Shown piece by piece: positions 36,609 through 47,966 of a stretch of DNA of 64,000 nt. The notes under the pieces are model-generated. The model had not been told where the DNA came from and searched no databases. It worked only from the letters and a program-made list of their open reading frames with translations. The DNA comes from Endocalyx cinctus (lineage: Eukaryota; Ascomycota; Sordariomycetes; Amphisphaeriales; Apiosporaceae), in NCBI GenBank assembly GCA_001600455.1, contig BCKC01000005.1, positions 620,001 through 684,000 on the forward strand, in the 5' to 3' direction. The translations under genes and the position numbers were made by a program. Every line of letters begins with the position of its first letter. Position 1 is the first letter of the stretch.

Positions 36609-37678
36609 TTCGAAGATAGCATAACATCTCAAAGAAGGAATAAAAAAAAAATTGAGAAACACCGTGCAACTGGTTTTCTATACAACTGAAGATTAGCAGG
36701 TGAATACTTGTTTAGTCACTAGTGACCTCATGTCTTTTTACTATTCATCTTATTTATTTTGCATTGCGTAACTTCGGTTGGGAATTATTATGGATGGAAA
36801 AGAGATGATGACATACTTAGTCCATACGATGTAAACACTTATAAACAAAACCTTAGGCTTAGGTTGTTTTGATTTATGAGAGTGTCTGCAGGGAAAGACG
36901 TTGTAGAAAGAAGATGTTTTCCGTTGGTTGTTTTGGTTTGATCAATATATCGAAAGAGAGAGAGAAAAAAAAAAAAAAAGGCGCGCGCACGGCGCACACA
37001 TGGAAAAAGAAAAGTATCAGCTATACTTGTCTTCCTCTTCAGGAATTAATAAAAAAAATATAGGATGACAGGAATATGTAATGTAAGTTGAATATTGAAT
37101 AGGAGTATGATTATGATTATCGTGGTATATAGCAAAGGGAAGTTTACATGCCAACGATTAAAGGGTTCAATGTCAACGATACGATTAACCCTAGTCTATC
37201 ATCAGCCTTTCAAGGTTAATTGTTAATCGTTAATTTTTAAATCAATTAAAGAGAGGATGCAACATCGTGGACGTGGGACAAATCAAAGTACCCGTATTAG
37301 GCAATTTGTTTATTTATCAAAAATCACCATTCAAATATAATAAGGTGAGGAGCAACGAGATGGGGCCCACAAATTATAGCCCCTCATCGTACTGTACTTT
37401 ATGCGTGTACATACGGTACAGTACTAATAACCTGTAATAAGTTTTAAGACAAGCATAAATTGATTCATTCATCTATCCACTATATCGGTAGTCTATAGTG
37501 AATATGCAAATATCTGACCAATTAAAGAGTCTTATATGCCCTTTATACGAAACACGTACGGGGCACTTACGGTATGTAACGAGTATATGTATGTACCTAC
37601 CTACCTAGGCAGGCTGCTAGGTAACTTCTAGTGGGTAATACCTAGTGTACATAGGTACATACTTAGTAATTAGGTAGG

Positions 37679-37688
37679 TACCTAGGTA
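37679..37688. repeat. TACCTAGGTA palindrome, copy 2
   Basis: An exact copy at the end of a roughly 100-bp cluster (37590-37700) of related TACCTAC/CTAGGTA steps upstream of IMP dehydrogenase. Confidence 0.85.
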
Positions 37689-37986
37689 GTAGTCCTTCTA
37701 GGCAAGTCTATGGAGTAGACTGAAAGAGAATTTTTACGCCACATTTATCACATACGTACTTAAAACTTGCTACACACGTAGTACCTGAAGATTTTGTCAT
37801 ACTCCCCCCCACTAACCCAATTCGCTAAAATAAACCAATAGAAACGCTGTCCTCCCACAAAGTTACACCGATTATTCCGAGTCAGATAAGAATATACATT
37901 GAAAGTAACCAAACTTTGCATAGAAGTTTAAGTACATCGCTATTTACTAGATCTGCCCCGCACATTTACTACATGATAGGTCCCTC

Positions 37987-38010
37987 TTTTTTTTTTTTTT
38001 TTTTTTTTTT
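37987..38010. repeat. T24 tract in IMPDH promoter
   Basis: An uninterrupted poly-T run about 220 bp upstream of the IMPDH ATG. Poly(dA:dT) tracts exclude nucleosomes and are common fungal promoter elements, so a promoter role is plausible. Confidence 0.7.
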
Positions 38011-38088
38011 CTGTTAAATTTTTTTCTTCGAAGCTCGTAGCTTCAGAAGACCTTTGATTCTTCTTCCCTTCTCTCGGGAAGAAGATCA

Positions 38089-38121
38089 ATGTTCAATTTG
38101 TCAACTGGTCTGGTCATATAA
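38089..38121 (+). promoter_or_regulatory. Ten-codon uORF in IMPDH leader
   Basis: An ATG at 38089 opens a ten-codon frame ending in TAA at 38121, 111 nt before the IMPDH start, and I see no other ATG between them. If it is transcribed, it would be the last upstream ORF before the main start. Confidence 0.35.
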
Positions 38122-38231
38122 TTATTTGTATCTACCAGTTTTCATCTTCCTCTTCGACCTCACCTCCGTTATCCATTTCTTTTTTTCTTTAAGAAAAGAT
38201 TTTTTTTGGATTCCTTTAGCTTCCAGACATA

Positions 38232-40136
38232 ATGCCATCATCCAACATGAATGGGACTGCCACCAATGGCACTACCAAGATCCTCGATTATCAGAATGCT
38301 GTAGAGCTGTTGAAGGAGTACGACTCCCGAGATGGCCTCAGTCTTGAAGACCTCGTCGACACTAAAATTCGTGGTGGTCTCACGTATAATGATTTCCTCG
38401 TTCTGCCAGGCTACATTGGCTTCCCTGCCTCCGAGGTTACTCTCGACACCCCCGTTACCAAGAGAATCTCGTTAAAGACTCCATTCGTATCCTCTCCTAT
38501 GGATACCGTTACTGAGCACGAGATGGCTATTCATATGGCCCTGCAAGGTGGTCTAGGAGTTGTCCATCACAACTGCTCCCCTGATGCCCAGGCCGAGATG
38601 GTGAGGAAGGTTAAGCGGTACGAAAACGGTTTTATCAACGACCCCATCGTTATAAGCCGAGAGACCACTGTTGGAGAAGCAAGGGCCTTGAAAGAGAAAT
38701 GGGGGTTTGGAGGTTTCCCGGTTACTGGTGAGTTGCAAACCTCCTTTCATCCTCAACTTCACCATACCTCCACAACATCTTATCCAATCTGGGGGGTTTG
38801 CATCTGATGATTACACATTTGATACTCATAACTTTCGTTCCACCGTATAGACAGCAATGTCATGGGGACTCAATCATTATGCTCTTTATGAAGATGCTTC
38901 TTACTCTCTTTTTCTTTTTTCTTTTTTTCATATATTATTGCATAAATACTCAGACATACATATCACAACCGATCAGCAGCTAACACGTCTTGACTAGAAT
39001 CCGGGAAGCTTGGCTCCAAGCTCCTGGGCATTGTTACGAATCGAGATATCCAATTCGAAGATGATCCCAGCCAAACAGTCGACAAGGTCATGGTTACTGA
39101 CCTGATCACCGCCCAATCTGGAATCACTCTGCCCGAAGCTAATAAGATCCTCGCAAAGTCGAAGAAGGGCAAGCTTCCTATTGTTGATCAAGATTTCAAT
39201 CTTGTCTCGATGATTTCTCGATCCGACTTAACTAAAAATCTACACTTCCCTCTCGCCTCCAAACTTCCACATTCGAAACAGCTCATCTGCGCCGCTGCTA
39301 TCGGCACCCGTCCCGAAGATAAGCTGCGTTTGAAGAAGCTGGTGGATGCCGGCCTAGATATCGTAGTCTTGGACAGCAGTCAGGGTAACAGCATGTACCA
39401 AATTGACATGATCAAGTGGATTAAACAAGAGTTCCCCGATCTCGATGTCATTGGTGGCAATGTCGTCACTCGTGAGCAAGCTGCTAGCCTCATCGCCGCC
39501 GGGGTCGATGGTCTCCGGATTGGTATGGGTAGCGGTAGCGCTTGTATTACCCAAGAAGTTATGGCCGTAGGCCGCCCTCAAGCCGCCGCCGTCCATTCCG
39601 TGTCGTCATTTGCCGCCAAGTTTGGTGTGCCTTGTATCGCCGACGGAGGCGTGCAAAATGTCGGCCATATAGTAAAAGGTCTTGCACTCGGCGCCTCTAC
39701 CGTCATGATGGGGGGCTTGCTTGCCGGTACGACCGAATCTCCGGGTACTTCCTTTGTCTCCCGAGAGGGAAAGCTGGTCAAGGCGTATCGTGGTATGGGT
39801 AGCATCGATGCTATGCAGGATAAGAAAGCCGGTGCTGGATCTAAGAATAGCCAAGCTAGTAATGCCGGCACTGCACGTTACTTCAGCGAAGGCGATAGCA
39901 TCCTTGTTGCCCAAGGTGTATCCGGCTCTGTTGCTCACCGTGGATCTATCAATAAGTTTGTGCCTTACTTGGCAGCAGGCCTCAAGCACTCTATGCAAGA
40001 CTGTGGTATGAAGAGTCTGGAGGAGCTGCACGAGTGCGCTGCTAACGGGACTTTGCGGTTCGAAGTCCGCACCGCCAGCGCCCAGCTCGAAGGTGGAGTA
40101 AACATGGACAGCTATGAGAAGAAGTTGTACGCATAG
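38232..40136 (+). CDS. Inosine-5'-monophosphate dehydrogenase
   Basis: Exons 38232-38727 and 38998-40136, with a 270-bp intron, encode 544 aa. The enzyme oxidises IMP to XMP with NAD+, the rate-limiting step of guanine nucleotide synthesis and the target of mycophenolic acid. The (beta/alpha)8 barrel is interrupted by a tandem-CBS (Bateman) module (about residues 125-245). The active-site loop [13 protein letters not shown] carries the catalytic Cys (about residue 348), here preceded by Ala rather than the Ile of the human enzyme; [10 protein letters not shown] and the flap region follow, then a TKxGxK-free C-terminus ending in a short acidic/basic tail. The intron falls inside the first CBS repeat. 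A second possible acceptor at 38850 would add 13 residues and a stop. Essential housekeeping gene; nothing around it suggests a mycophenolate cluster. Confidence 0.97.
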
Positions 40137-40861
40137 GAGGTATAAGGCTAGTAATTCTTGAAATTTCGGGCAGGAACTGATAATGAGGCAAATAGAGTTC
40201 AGTGAGATATCAGGTATGATTGCATCGGATGCAGGTGGGAGGGGGCATAACAAAAGTCATTGAGTTTATGATACCGCAATCATGATGGTTTTTCTTTTTT
40301 GGGGTTAGCCCAAGTCAAACGGATCCATCTGATTACACTGGAGTTGGGGGGATTATGGGCTTGTTTATTATTAGGCAAATAAAAAAAAAAGGGAGATGAA
40401 CAAAATTCTATATCAAATGTTGCTTCGTGCTTGCTATAATCTAGTCTAGTTGTGATTCTAACGACCAAGTAGTCATTGTGGTAATCTTAAAGTAACGAGG
40501 CTTATGATATTTGCCACTTACATCACTCATGAAGTTTCAACTTTGAACTCTATCGTAACTATTGTAAGCAAGAACGAGAAGACACGATGCCCAGTAATAT
40601 CATAATCCCTTTTTTTTTCTATTACCTAACGCCTGTACTTAAACAAGATATATATATATATATATATACTAATGATTACCTCCTAAGCGTCATCGTCATC
40701 CCATTAAATAAAACATTATCAATCTATCTATCCGGCTCCATGCAACCTGATGAATCAGCCGAGTCATCATTGCGAAAACAACACTTTAATATGTTCTATT
40801 CGTTTATTATCACTGTCGTCATCAACATCTCCACCAGCCCCTTTTAACGTGTATATATGCC
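40137..40861. other. Convergent intergenic region with (TA)n
   Basis: The 3' regions of the IMPDH and MFS genes. It contains an alternating TA tract at 40648-40668 and no supported ORF. Confidence 0.65.
40648..40668. repeat. (AT)10 dinucleotide repeat
   Basis: About ten AT units in the convergent intergenic region. Confidence 0.85.
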
Positions 40862-43207
40862 TTATAAAGTACCACAACCGCGAGCGGGACGTCTTTCTCT
40901 GTCTGAATCTTCGTCGTCGACTTCTGTCTCCTCATCATCGCGGTCATCTATCAACGCCGAGGCCGACGCGGCCGAAGAGCACGATTCTACCTCGGTCTGA
41001 TATCCTTCTTCTTCGTTTTCGGAAGAAGGTTCCGGGGAGGAGGGGCGACGAGTGGGCCCCTCGCCCTCGACAATCAACCAAGCGGGTATGGCGCCGATGG
41101 CGGCGATACCGGCTAGGATCCAATAGGGAACGCTAACGATGCCGTGCTTGACGCCCCAGGTGAAGGCGGCCCCGGTCATGGCCGGTCCGGTAGCGCGTCC
41201 GAGGGCGCTAAAGGACGTGGCGAAGCCGTTGATGGTGCCCAGGACCGAGAGGCTCGGGGCGCTGTTGGTCAGCAGGATGGTGGTGCAGGGAAATCCGACG
41301 ATGACTGCGAAGGCCTTGACAACCATGACGAGCAGGAGGGCGGCAGTTCGGAGCTTCGGGTCCGAGACCAGAACCGTATAGGGTGTCATTAGGTAAACAA
41401 ACGGGAAGGTGATGGTACAAGCTCGGAAGCAGTTCAGTACTCCAAACCGGGCACACAGCCGCGGGAAAAGAAGGAACTGAATCAAGCCCGATACGATGCC
41501 GTATACCATGAAAATAGTGCCAATGCGACCGGAAGCGAGACCGAACCCGCCGGTGAAGACGAAGGGTAGCGAAGTATTGTCGGGCGTGTTCTCCTGTACC
41601 GGGTAGTGCAGGAATACGGGCAGTACCTGGTCAAAGGCTACCGAATGTAGCGCAAGGAACGTGTACGAGATAAGGTTGATGACCGTCTGCCGTCGGAACA
41701 CTTCGTCGAAGCCGGGCTTGGCCGCCTTTTTCTTGACCGGGGTCTCTCGAACAACCGTGTCGGATTTCTTTGACGAAGAGGTTGAAGAGTACGTGACTAT
41801 GGTCTGGCTAGCTTGGAGCAAAGGCGCCGATGCCTCGGTGTCCTCGGCCGATGTGCCTCGCGGATGTTGGTTACGAGAAAGCGGCAGAAAGCGAAAGGTC
41901 TCGATGATGCGATCGCCAAGAGTTAAGCCCCAGTCGCGCGTACCGCGCTTGCTAGCCAACGTCTCTTTGAGGAATAGAATAGCGGTCGTCATGGATATGA
42001 GGAATATTATGGAGCCGAGGAGATTAGGGAGCGCGAATGGGTACTTGTTGAAGAAGTGGCTGTTGCCGAATAGGCCGGGGAAGTTGACTGCTGGGTTGGC
42101 GAAAATGCCGCCAAACGCCGGTCCAAATATCGATCCCACGCTCCACACTAGGGGCATGATAGAAAATGCTTTCGGTTGGAGCTCTTTCTCCGTTACCATC
42201 TCAGCTACCATAGTTCTAATGATTCCGACTGTGACATCCTATTAGTAAGTATTACTCAAATATTGTGAGGACAACCGGTAGCAGGCGAAATCACGGCTTC
42301 GGGTACAACTTACCATTGCCATTCGCAGCACCCATAACCGCTCGGACGGTGATGGCCATAGTCAAACTTGTCGACATGCCCCAGACGAGAAAGCAGGTCA
42401 TAGTAGAAAGCAGACCAAGGAGGATGGTGGGTTTGCGACCAAAGTGGTCCGAAGCCGTACCCCAAGATACAGCAGTCAGACTCTGAGCAAGGGAGAAAGC
42501 AGCGCTGGTCATACCAGCCCATTTTGCCACATCTTGTTCGGGAACGCCAAAGCTAGATATCATCTCGGGAAGATAGGGGAAAACGGAAGTGTAAGCAAGC
42601 GGCTCCGCGAACCGCGCAATGGCTAAAAGACCAAGTTAGCCAAACACGTCGGATCCAGGAGGGAAGTACCTTGGTCATGTTGTCATCTCAGCGCTGAATT
42701 TCTTTTCCGCGAGAGGATTTGATATCACTTCGTCAATGCAGGGTGCATTGCCCTTTCTGAGGTCGATTTCCATCGCGAAATGTCTGCTTGAGGGTTGGTG
42801 AGACGACTTCGACACCATTTCAACAAATCACAGCAGCAACAGAATGAGCACATATCAAAACGTAACAAAAAAAAATCAAAAAAAATCATAGGCTTTTGAA
42901 AATCTCAAGCCTCGCAGAGTCCTCTATCGAGAGACGAACCAAGAGTATATTGTTAAGTAACAAGTAGTAAATATCCAGGGACTCGCAGGTTAGCTAAGAA
43001 TGATAGCCTCCGCGTTACTTTCCTCCGAAAATGTTTTCCCGTACGTTGTAATGACCTCGTCACGGCCATGTCAAGTCGCGATATTGGGAAAGAGAAAGTA
43101 TTTCCCGTCAAGACGTAGAGAAGAGAGAAAAAAGATTGATGGCTCAACTTACCCAATATGGCTAATTGCTGGACTGGAAGTTTTGGTGCATTTCGTTTTG
43201 TTGACAT
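40862..43207 (-). CDS. MFS transporter, ZIFL/tetracycline-resistance-like
   Basis: Three exons, 43207-43153, 42622-42314 and 42228-40862, encode 576 aa. Exon 1 is only 55 bp (MSTKRNAPKLPVQQLAIL), followed by a 530-bp intron, the longest assigned in this window; intron 2 is 85 bp. Splicing restores LAIARFAEPLAYTSVFPYLPEM, the first transmembrane helix of fungal ZIFL-type transporters, then the WGxxSDHFGRKPTILLG loop between helices 2 and 3 (the MFS signature). Twelve helices in two halves flank a long Ser-rich cytoplasmic loop. The C-terminal tail is highly acidic (DDRDDEETEVDDEDSD). Relatives include yeast Ycr023c and plant ZIFL proteins; the substrate is unknown, and drug or ion/amine export is often guessed. 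Without the tiny first exon the protein would lose half of helix 1. Confidence 0.9.
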
Positions 43208-44726
43208 TCTCGCTGCACCTTGTCGATCGATGATATTTTATAGGTGGAGGAAGGGAGAAATATCAGGGGAAATAGTTGATAAATGCAACTCAGCCAAGGA
43301 TATAGATTAAGCGGCGATCACGATATCTCGATTAGACTGGTTTCTAATTTTTCACGTTTGAACTTAACCTCCAACGTCGATGCAAACTTCAAGTGAAAGA
43401 AACGTGCCACGCCAGAGATGATGAAAAGAGAGAAAATGAAGAAGAAATTCCAGGTAAATAAAAACGTATGCTCAGGAATAACGAGGGAAGGAAAACAAAG
43501 GATGAAAAGGAGTAAGTAAATATTAAGATCAAAGAAAATTTTGAACGTCTAGATCAGTTTGTTTATATGTAAGTCGTCCCTGGACTACAAACCCACCTAA
43601 CACCGGGCCGGCAATCTTGATGGGTCACTGGTTTGGCCATGACGACGTATAGACTAGAGAAGTTTCTTTAAAAGTTATCCATAATACTGTAGTGTAGTAT
43701 TCCGAACGTACTGTACATAGTAGGTATGTATAGATGGCTAGGGTTAACATGCCGGAAATAAAAGAAATTTTTGAAAATATTTTCTTGTCATCCGCAAGTT
43801 CAAGACTAGGCCGAACCTAGACGAAGTTGGTATACTCCAAGTGGCTCCCCTGCAATTACAAGGAATACAGAAAACGTTGTCATTGGTTGTAAATGTAGAT
43901 TCGGCATACGCTCTCTGGAAAATACTAAAGTAGATTGGGCCTAAAGTGGAACGAACAATATTCTTTCCTTTTTTTTTTTTTTCTTGTTCTTGTTCTTCTT
44001 CGTTTTTGCCTCTCGTTTTTTACAAATTCCTATTCAAATAAAATAGACTGTATCAACATATGTAACAATAAGTCATGCTGAAGAGGCATTGTGACAATCT
44101 TGCGTTGCATATATGCTATGTCGTGTCATGCCATCGCTGTACGTAGGCAATATCTCTCTCTTTCCCCCCTCCATCGAAATAATATAAAAAAATATTTTTT
44201 AAGTAGAAAGTTCATAAGAATGTAATCCGAAGATCGGAGACGGTAGGATTCTCGAACCGACGAACACCTTAAATGTTTACAAGGAAATACGACAAAGCGA
44301 AGGGATGGTGTGGGAAAAAAAGATCGAAAACTCTGACAGAGTTGGGTCAGCAGACATATTTACAGCCTCCTGATCCAATATAATACACTAATGCACTACC
44401 GCAAGGGTTTAATCCCTTCTTTCCTGCATGCCACTATGCAAATACGTTTATGCGCCTACTATAATACTACACTACTGTATGCAGAGTTGAGGCTTGAAAT
44501 TCACTAATGTTCCCCCATAGACTACTGTTACATATGTGTATGTACTTACGTCCATAACATCCATATAAGTAAGTATACACTGATTCTTATAACCCTCCCA
44601 CTATACTACGCAGTAGGACTTCAAACAACCTATGATGTTACATCGATTTCGAGATGCTTACCCCACCTAGCCCACCTACTCACCGTAACTACCTATATAC
44701 CTGTATACGTATAGTCACTTTTACCA

Positions 44727-44800
44727 ATGTACATCAAATTGGGACTTGAACCTGAGCCCAGCAGCCCAGGTATCTTTTAACCATTATTTGCCGGTATTCG
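44727..44800 (-). other. Degenerate tRNA-like segment (A-box/B-box remnants)
   Basis: On the minus strand an AATGGTTAAAAG segment (A-box/D-loop-like) precedes GGTTCAAGTCC, a perfect match to the pol III B-box GGTTCRANNCC, at near tRNA spacing (about 31 nt). The T-stem does not pair and no full cloverleaf forms, so it is not an intact tRNA. It could be a tRNA or mitochondrial tRNA relic, or the head of a short SINE-like element, or chance. Confidence 0.2.
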
Positions 44801-45343
44801 GTAATAGTATTGGGTCCGGAATCCTTCTGAGATCCGGGGATGATATCCCGGTGACCTCTAGTATATCTCGTCCTACTTTTTGTCTTACCTTCTCTCTATC
44901 GCGTCCGCAGAAAGGAGTGTAACCTTAAAGTTCTAGAATTTGTTCTTAGGGTAACATTCCCAACGATCATTAGATATACGTTTATGTTTATGAAACTGCC
45001 TTAATCACAAGAAAGGGTAACGAGATAGGCCAATGCTGCCATAATAATAGCTGGACGGGGTTTTTTTTTTTGCCAGTTTGCTGCTTAGTTAAGTAAATAA
45101 AAGAATGGCGGCAAAATCTTTGAGGATCGGACCTACTAAGCTTACCTTTTATGGCCGATTATGCCGACCCTGCTTGACTGCCTGCTAGCCCCGCCATTCT
45201 TACAGTACATTACGAAGTACTCCGTACGGTAGGTTACTCTAATTTCGCCACTAGCAGTAGTGGGGCGTCGTAGCGTGTTTTCATTGCACCCTCTTCGTAC
45301 TCCGTACACGCATATACATCATCAAAGCTTAACTTCCACTTAT

Positions 45344-45353
45344 TACCTAGGTA
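45344..45353. repeat. TACCTAGGTA palindrome, copy 3
   Basis: An exact copy about 90 bp upstream of the M28 peptidase start codon. Confidence 0.85.
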
Positions 45354-45444
45354 GTGTTCAGAACCTAATAGTACTGTACCACGGGATATCGGTCCTGAAG
45401 AAGAAAGGAAAACAACGTCACACACCGAGCGAATCGGCTGCACG

Positions 45445-47966
45445 ATGCCGCATGAGAGAACACCTTTGATTACGACCGTCCCCGTCGGTCAACCACGCCA
45501 ACGCTATCCTCATCATACCTTGCGCAGATTTTGTACTATCGCCTTAGGGTCGTCGCTAATAGCTCTCCTCATCACCAGTCTCGTCACCCTACCCTTCGAA
45601 GCCTCCCCTCCTTCCCATCCCGACTGGCCCGGGCATGGTCAGAAGAAACACGTAACCTATGAAGAACTTCAATCCATCCTGCTCGAAACACCTAGCGCCG
45701 AGAAAGCCTCGGAGTGGAGTAGATATTATACCTCCGGTCCGCATCTAGCTGGAAAAAATATATCTCAAGTAATTCCCCCTTTCTTTACATGCACTTTGCA
45801 TCGCATAGCTATCGACAGAAACGACATGACTGATCTATTACGCGCCCCAGGCTGAGTGGACTCGCGATCGGTGGAACGAATGGGGCGTTAAATCTGATAT
45901 TGTTGCATACGACACGTATATCAACTATCCGGTAGATCACCGCTTGGCTCTTTTAAAGAAACCAAATTCCAAGTCTGCTGGTTCCGGCTGGAAACTTTCA
46001 TTTGAGGCTACTCTGCGAGAAGATGTACTCGAAGACGACCCGACTACCAGCCTCGAGGACAGCATACCTACCTTCCATGGTTATTCGGCAAGTGGAAATG
46101 TCACCGCACCTTTTGTATACGTCAACTATGGCACCTACTGGGATTTCGAGGATCTCGTCCGGGCCAACATCAGCCTCGAAGGCAAGATTGCTATAGCACG
46201 ATATGGTGGCATCTTCCGAGGCCTCAAGGTTAAGAGGGCCCAGGAGCTTGGTATGGTCGGTTGCGTTCTCTACAGCGACCCTGGTGATGATGGCGACATG
46301 ACGGAAGCGAATGGCTACAAGCCTTACCCGGATGGCCCTGCACGGCACCCAAGCTCGGTGCAACGCGGAAGTGTAGAATTTTTGAGCGTCGGACCCGGCG
46401 ATCCGACAACACCGGGTTACCCTTCAAAGCCGGGAGTACCACGCCAACCCGTCGACGGAATCATTCCTAGCATTCCATCACTGCCTATCTCTTATCAAGA
46501 TGCTCTTCCGATTTTGAAAGCGCTACATGGGCATGGACCAGAGGCCGGAGATATGAACGAGTACTGGACGAGGAATACGGGTCTGGGATACAAGGGTATC
46601 AAATACAATATCGGTCCCACCCCCGATAACCTTGTTCTCAACTTGTTCAACGATCAATCTTATACTATTACCCCTATGTGGGATGTGATAGGAATTATAA
46701 ACGGAACGATTCCTGATGAAGTCATCATAGTTGGTAACCACCGCGATGCATGGATAGCCGGGGGCGCGGGCGACCCGAACAGCGGCTCTGCCATTCTTAA
46801 CGAAGTTATCCGTAGCTTCGGTAAGGCCCTCGAGAAGGGATGGAAACCGTTACGAACCATCGTATTTGCGAGCTGGGATGGCGAGGAGTATGGACTTGTT
46901 GGTAGCACCGAATGGGTGGAAGAATATCTCCCGTGGCTCTCCGCTGCCAATGTTGCGTACCTCAATATCGACACTGGAGCTCACACCCCGACATTCCATG
47001 CTTCAGCCGCTCCTCTTCTGAACAATCTCATTTACGAGGTGACCAGCCTGGTACAGTCACCTAATCAGACCATCCCTGGCCAGACTGTGCGCGATCTCTG
47101 GGATGGTCACATTGGTACAATGGGCAGCGGCAGCGATTTCACTGCCTTCCAAGACTTTGCCGGCATCCCATCCCTCCAAGTAGGGTTTGATGGCGCACCT
47201 AGAAAAGGTACACCGGTATATCATTACCACAGTAATTACGATTCTTACCACTGGATGTCCGAGTTTGGGGATCCGGGGTTTGTTTATCATGAAGCGATGG
47301 CTCGAGTTCTAGCACTCCTTACCGCAAAAATTTCAGACACGCCTCTCATTTCTCTGAACGCTACGGACTACGCTGTCGCGTTAGATGGATATGTCGACAA
47401 AATCGAGTCGAGGCTTTCGTCTGTGGTTACTAATCTGTCTAGCGAGGTCGACATATTTGAGTTCAGATCGCGATCTGTTAGTACCGGCGCTCAAGGCGAT
47501 CCGGCGGAATTTGGGCTATCATTGGCTCGACTACATTCAACCATCGCCGAGATGATAGATGCGGCTGTCAAGCTCGACGCCAAGGCCGCCAAACTAGCAG
47601 ATGAAGCAAATGAGCATATACCATGGTGGAAATGGATCAAGAAGATAAAGCTACTTCACCAAATTCGATCTACAAATACGAAATATAAAAAGATAGAGCG
47701 GGCCTTCTTGTACCAAGAGGGCCTTGACGGACGGCCTTGGTTTAAGCATGTCGTATTTGCCCCTGGAATTTGGACCGGATATGCCGGAGGTAAGTTGGTT
47801 GAGCTTAGGTCTTCTAGATTTTCCATATACTAACCAAATTTTCTTCTATACAGCGGTCTTCCCCGGATTGGTCGAAAGTATCGACAACAAGGACTTTGTA
47901 AACGCAATGAGATGGGTTGATATAATCGACGGCTGTATCAAGACTGCGACTAAAACGATGGAGTGA
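45445..47966 (+). CDS. M28 (PSMA/transferrin-receptor-like) membrane peptidase
   Basis: Exons 45445-45768, 45851-47789 and 47854-47966; introns of 82 and 64 bp; 791 aa. A single N-terminal hydrophobic helix (about residues 31-50) makes it a type II membrane protein. A protease-associated domain (about 200-300) is inserted before the M28 peptidase domain, and a TFR-type dimerisation domain closes the protein. The predicted co-catalytic zinc ligands are all present: H405 (GNHRDAW), D416 (GDPNSG), the EE pair at 453-454 (DGEEYG, general base and ligand), D482 (NIDTGAH) and H568 (YHYHSNYD). The family includes glutamate carboxypeptidase II and yeast Vps70/Tre1, which act in vacuolar sorting or transporter turnover. 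Location in the vacuolar or plasma membrane is inferred. The last exon encodes only the end of the dimerisation domain. Confidence 0.94.

Larger units (their letters stand above)
36609..38231. other. Divergent promoter region of IQGAP and IMPDH genes
   Basis: About 1.6 kb between divergent starts. It holds a cluster of TACCTAC/CTAGGTA motifs (37590-37700), a T24 tract (37987-38010) close to the IMPDH leader, a GAAGCT-CGT-AGCTTC hairpin (38030-38044) and a short uORF at 38089. No protein gene is supported. Confidence 0.6.
43208..45444. other. 2.2-kb intergenic region, no gene
   Basis: The promoters of the MFS gene and the M28 peptidase gene face outwards from here. It contains T-runs (near 43970 and 45060), two TACTCCGTA copies (45218, 45298), one TACCTAGGTA palindrome (45344) and a degenerate tRNA-like segment near 44.7 kb. 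No ORF is supported. Confidence 0.55.

Noticed and set aside
39606..40253. 215-codon minus-strand ORF opposite IMP dehydrogenase
   Set aside because: Overlaps a strongly conserved gene entirely in antisense. No recognisable domain.
41661..42245. 194-codon plus-strand ORF over the MFS gene
   Set aside because: Antisense to transmembrane segments of a well-identified transporter.
29166..43207. A biosynthetic cluster around IMPDH, the quinone reductase and the MFS transporter
   Set aside because: No core synthase and no tailoring enzymes besides one reductase; the IQGAP and IMPDH genes are housekeeping.
44238..44262. Possible tRNA T-arm (CTCGAACC on the plus strand)
   Set aside because: The flanking bases do not pair into a T-stem and there is no A-box at the right distance.
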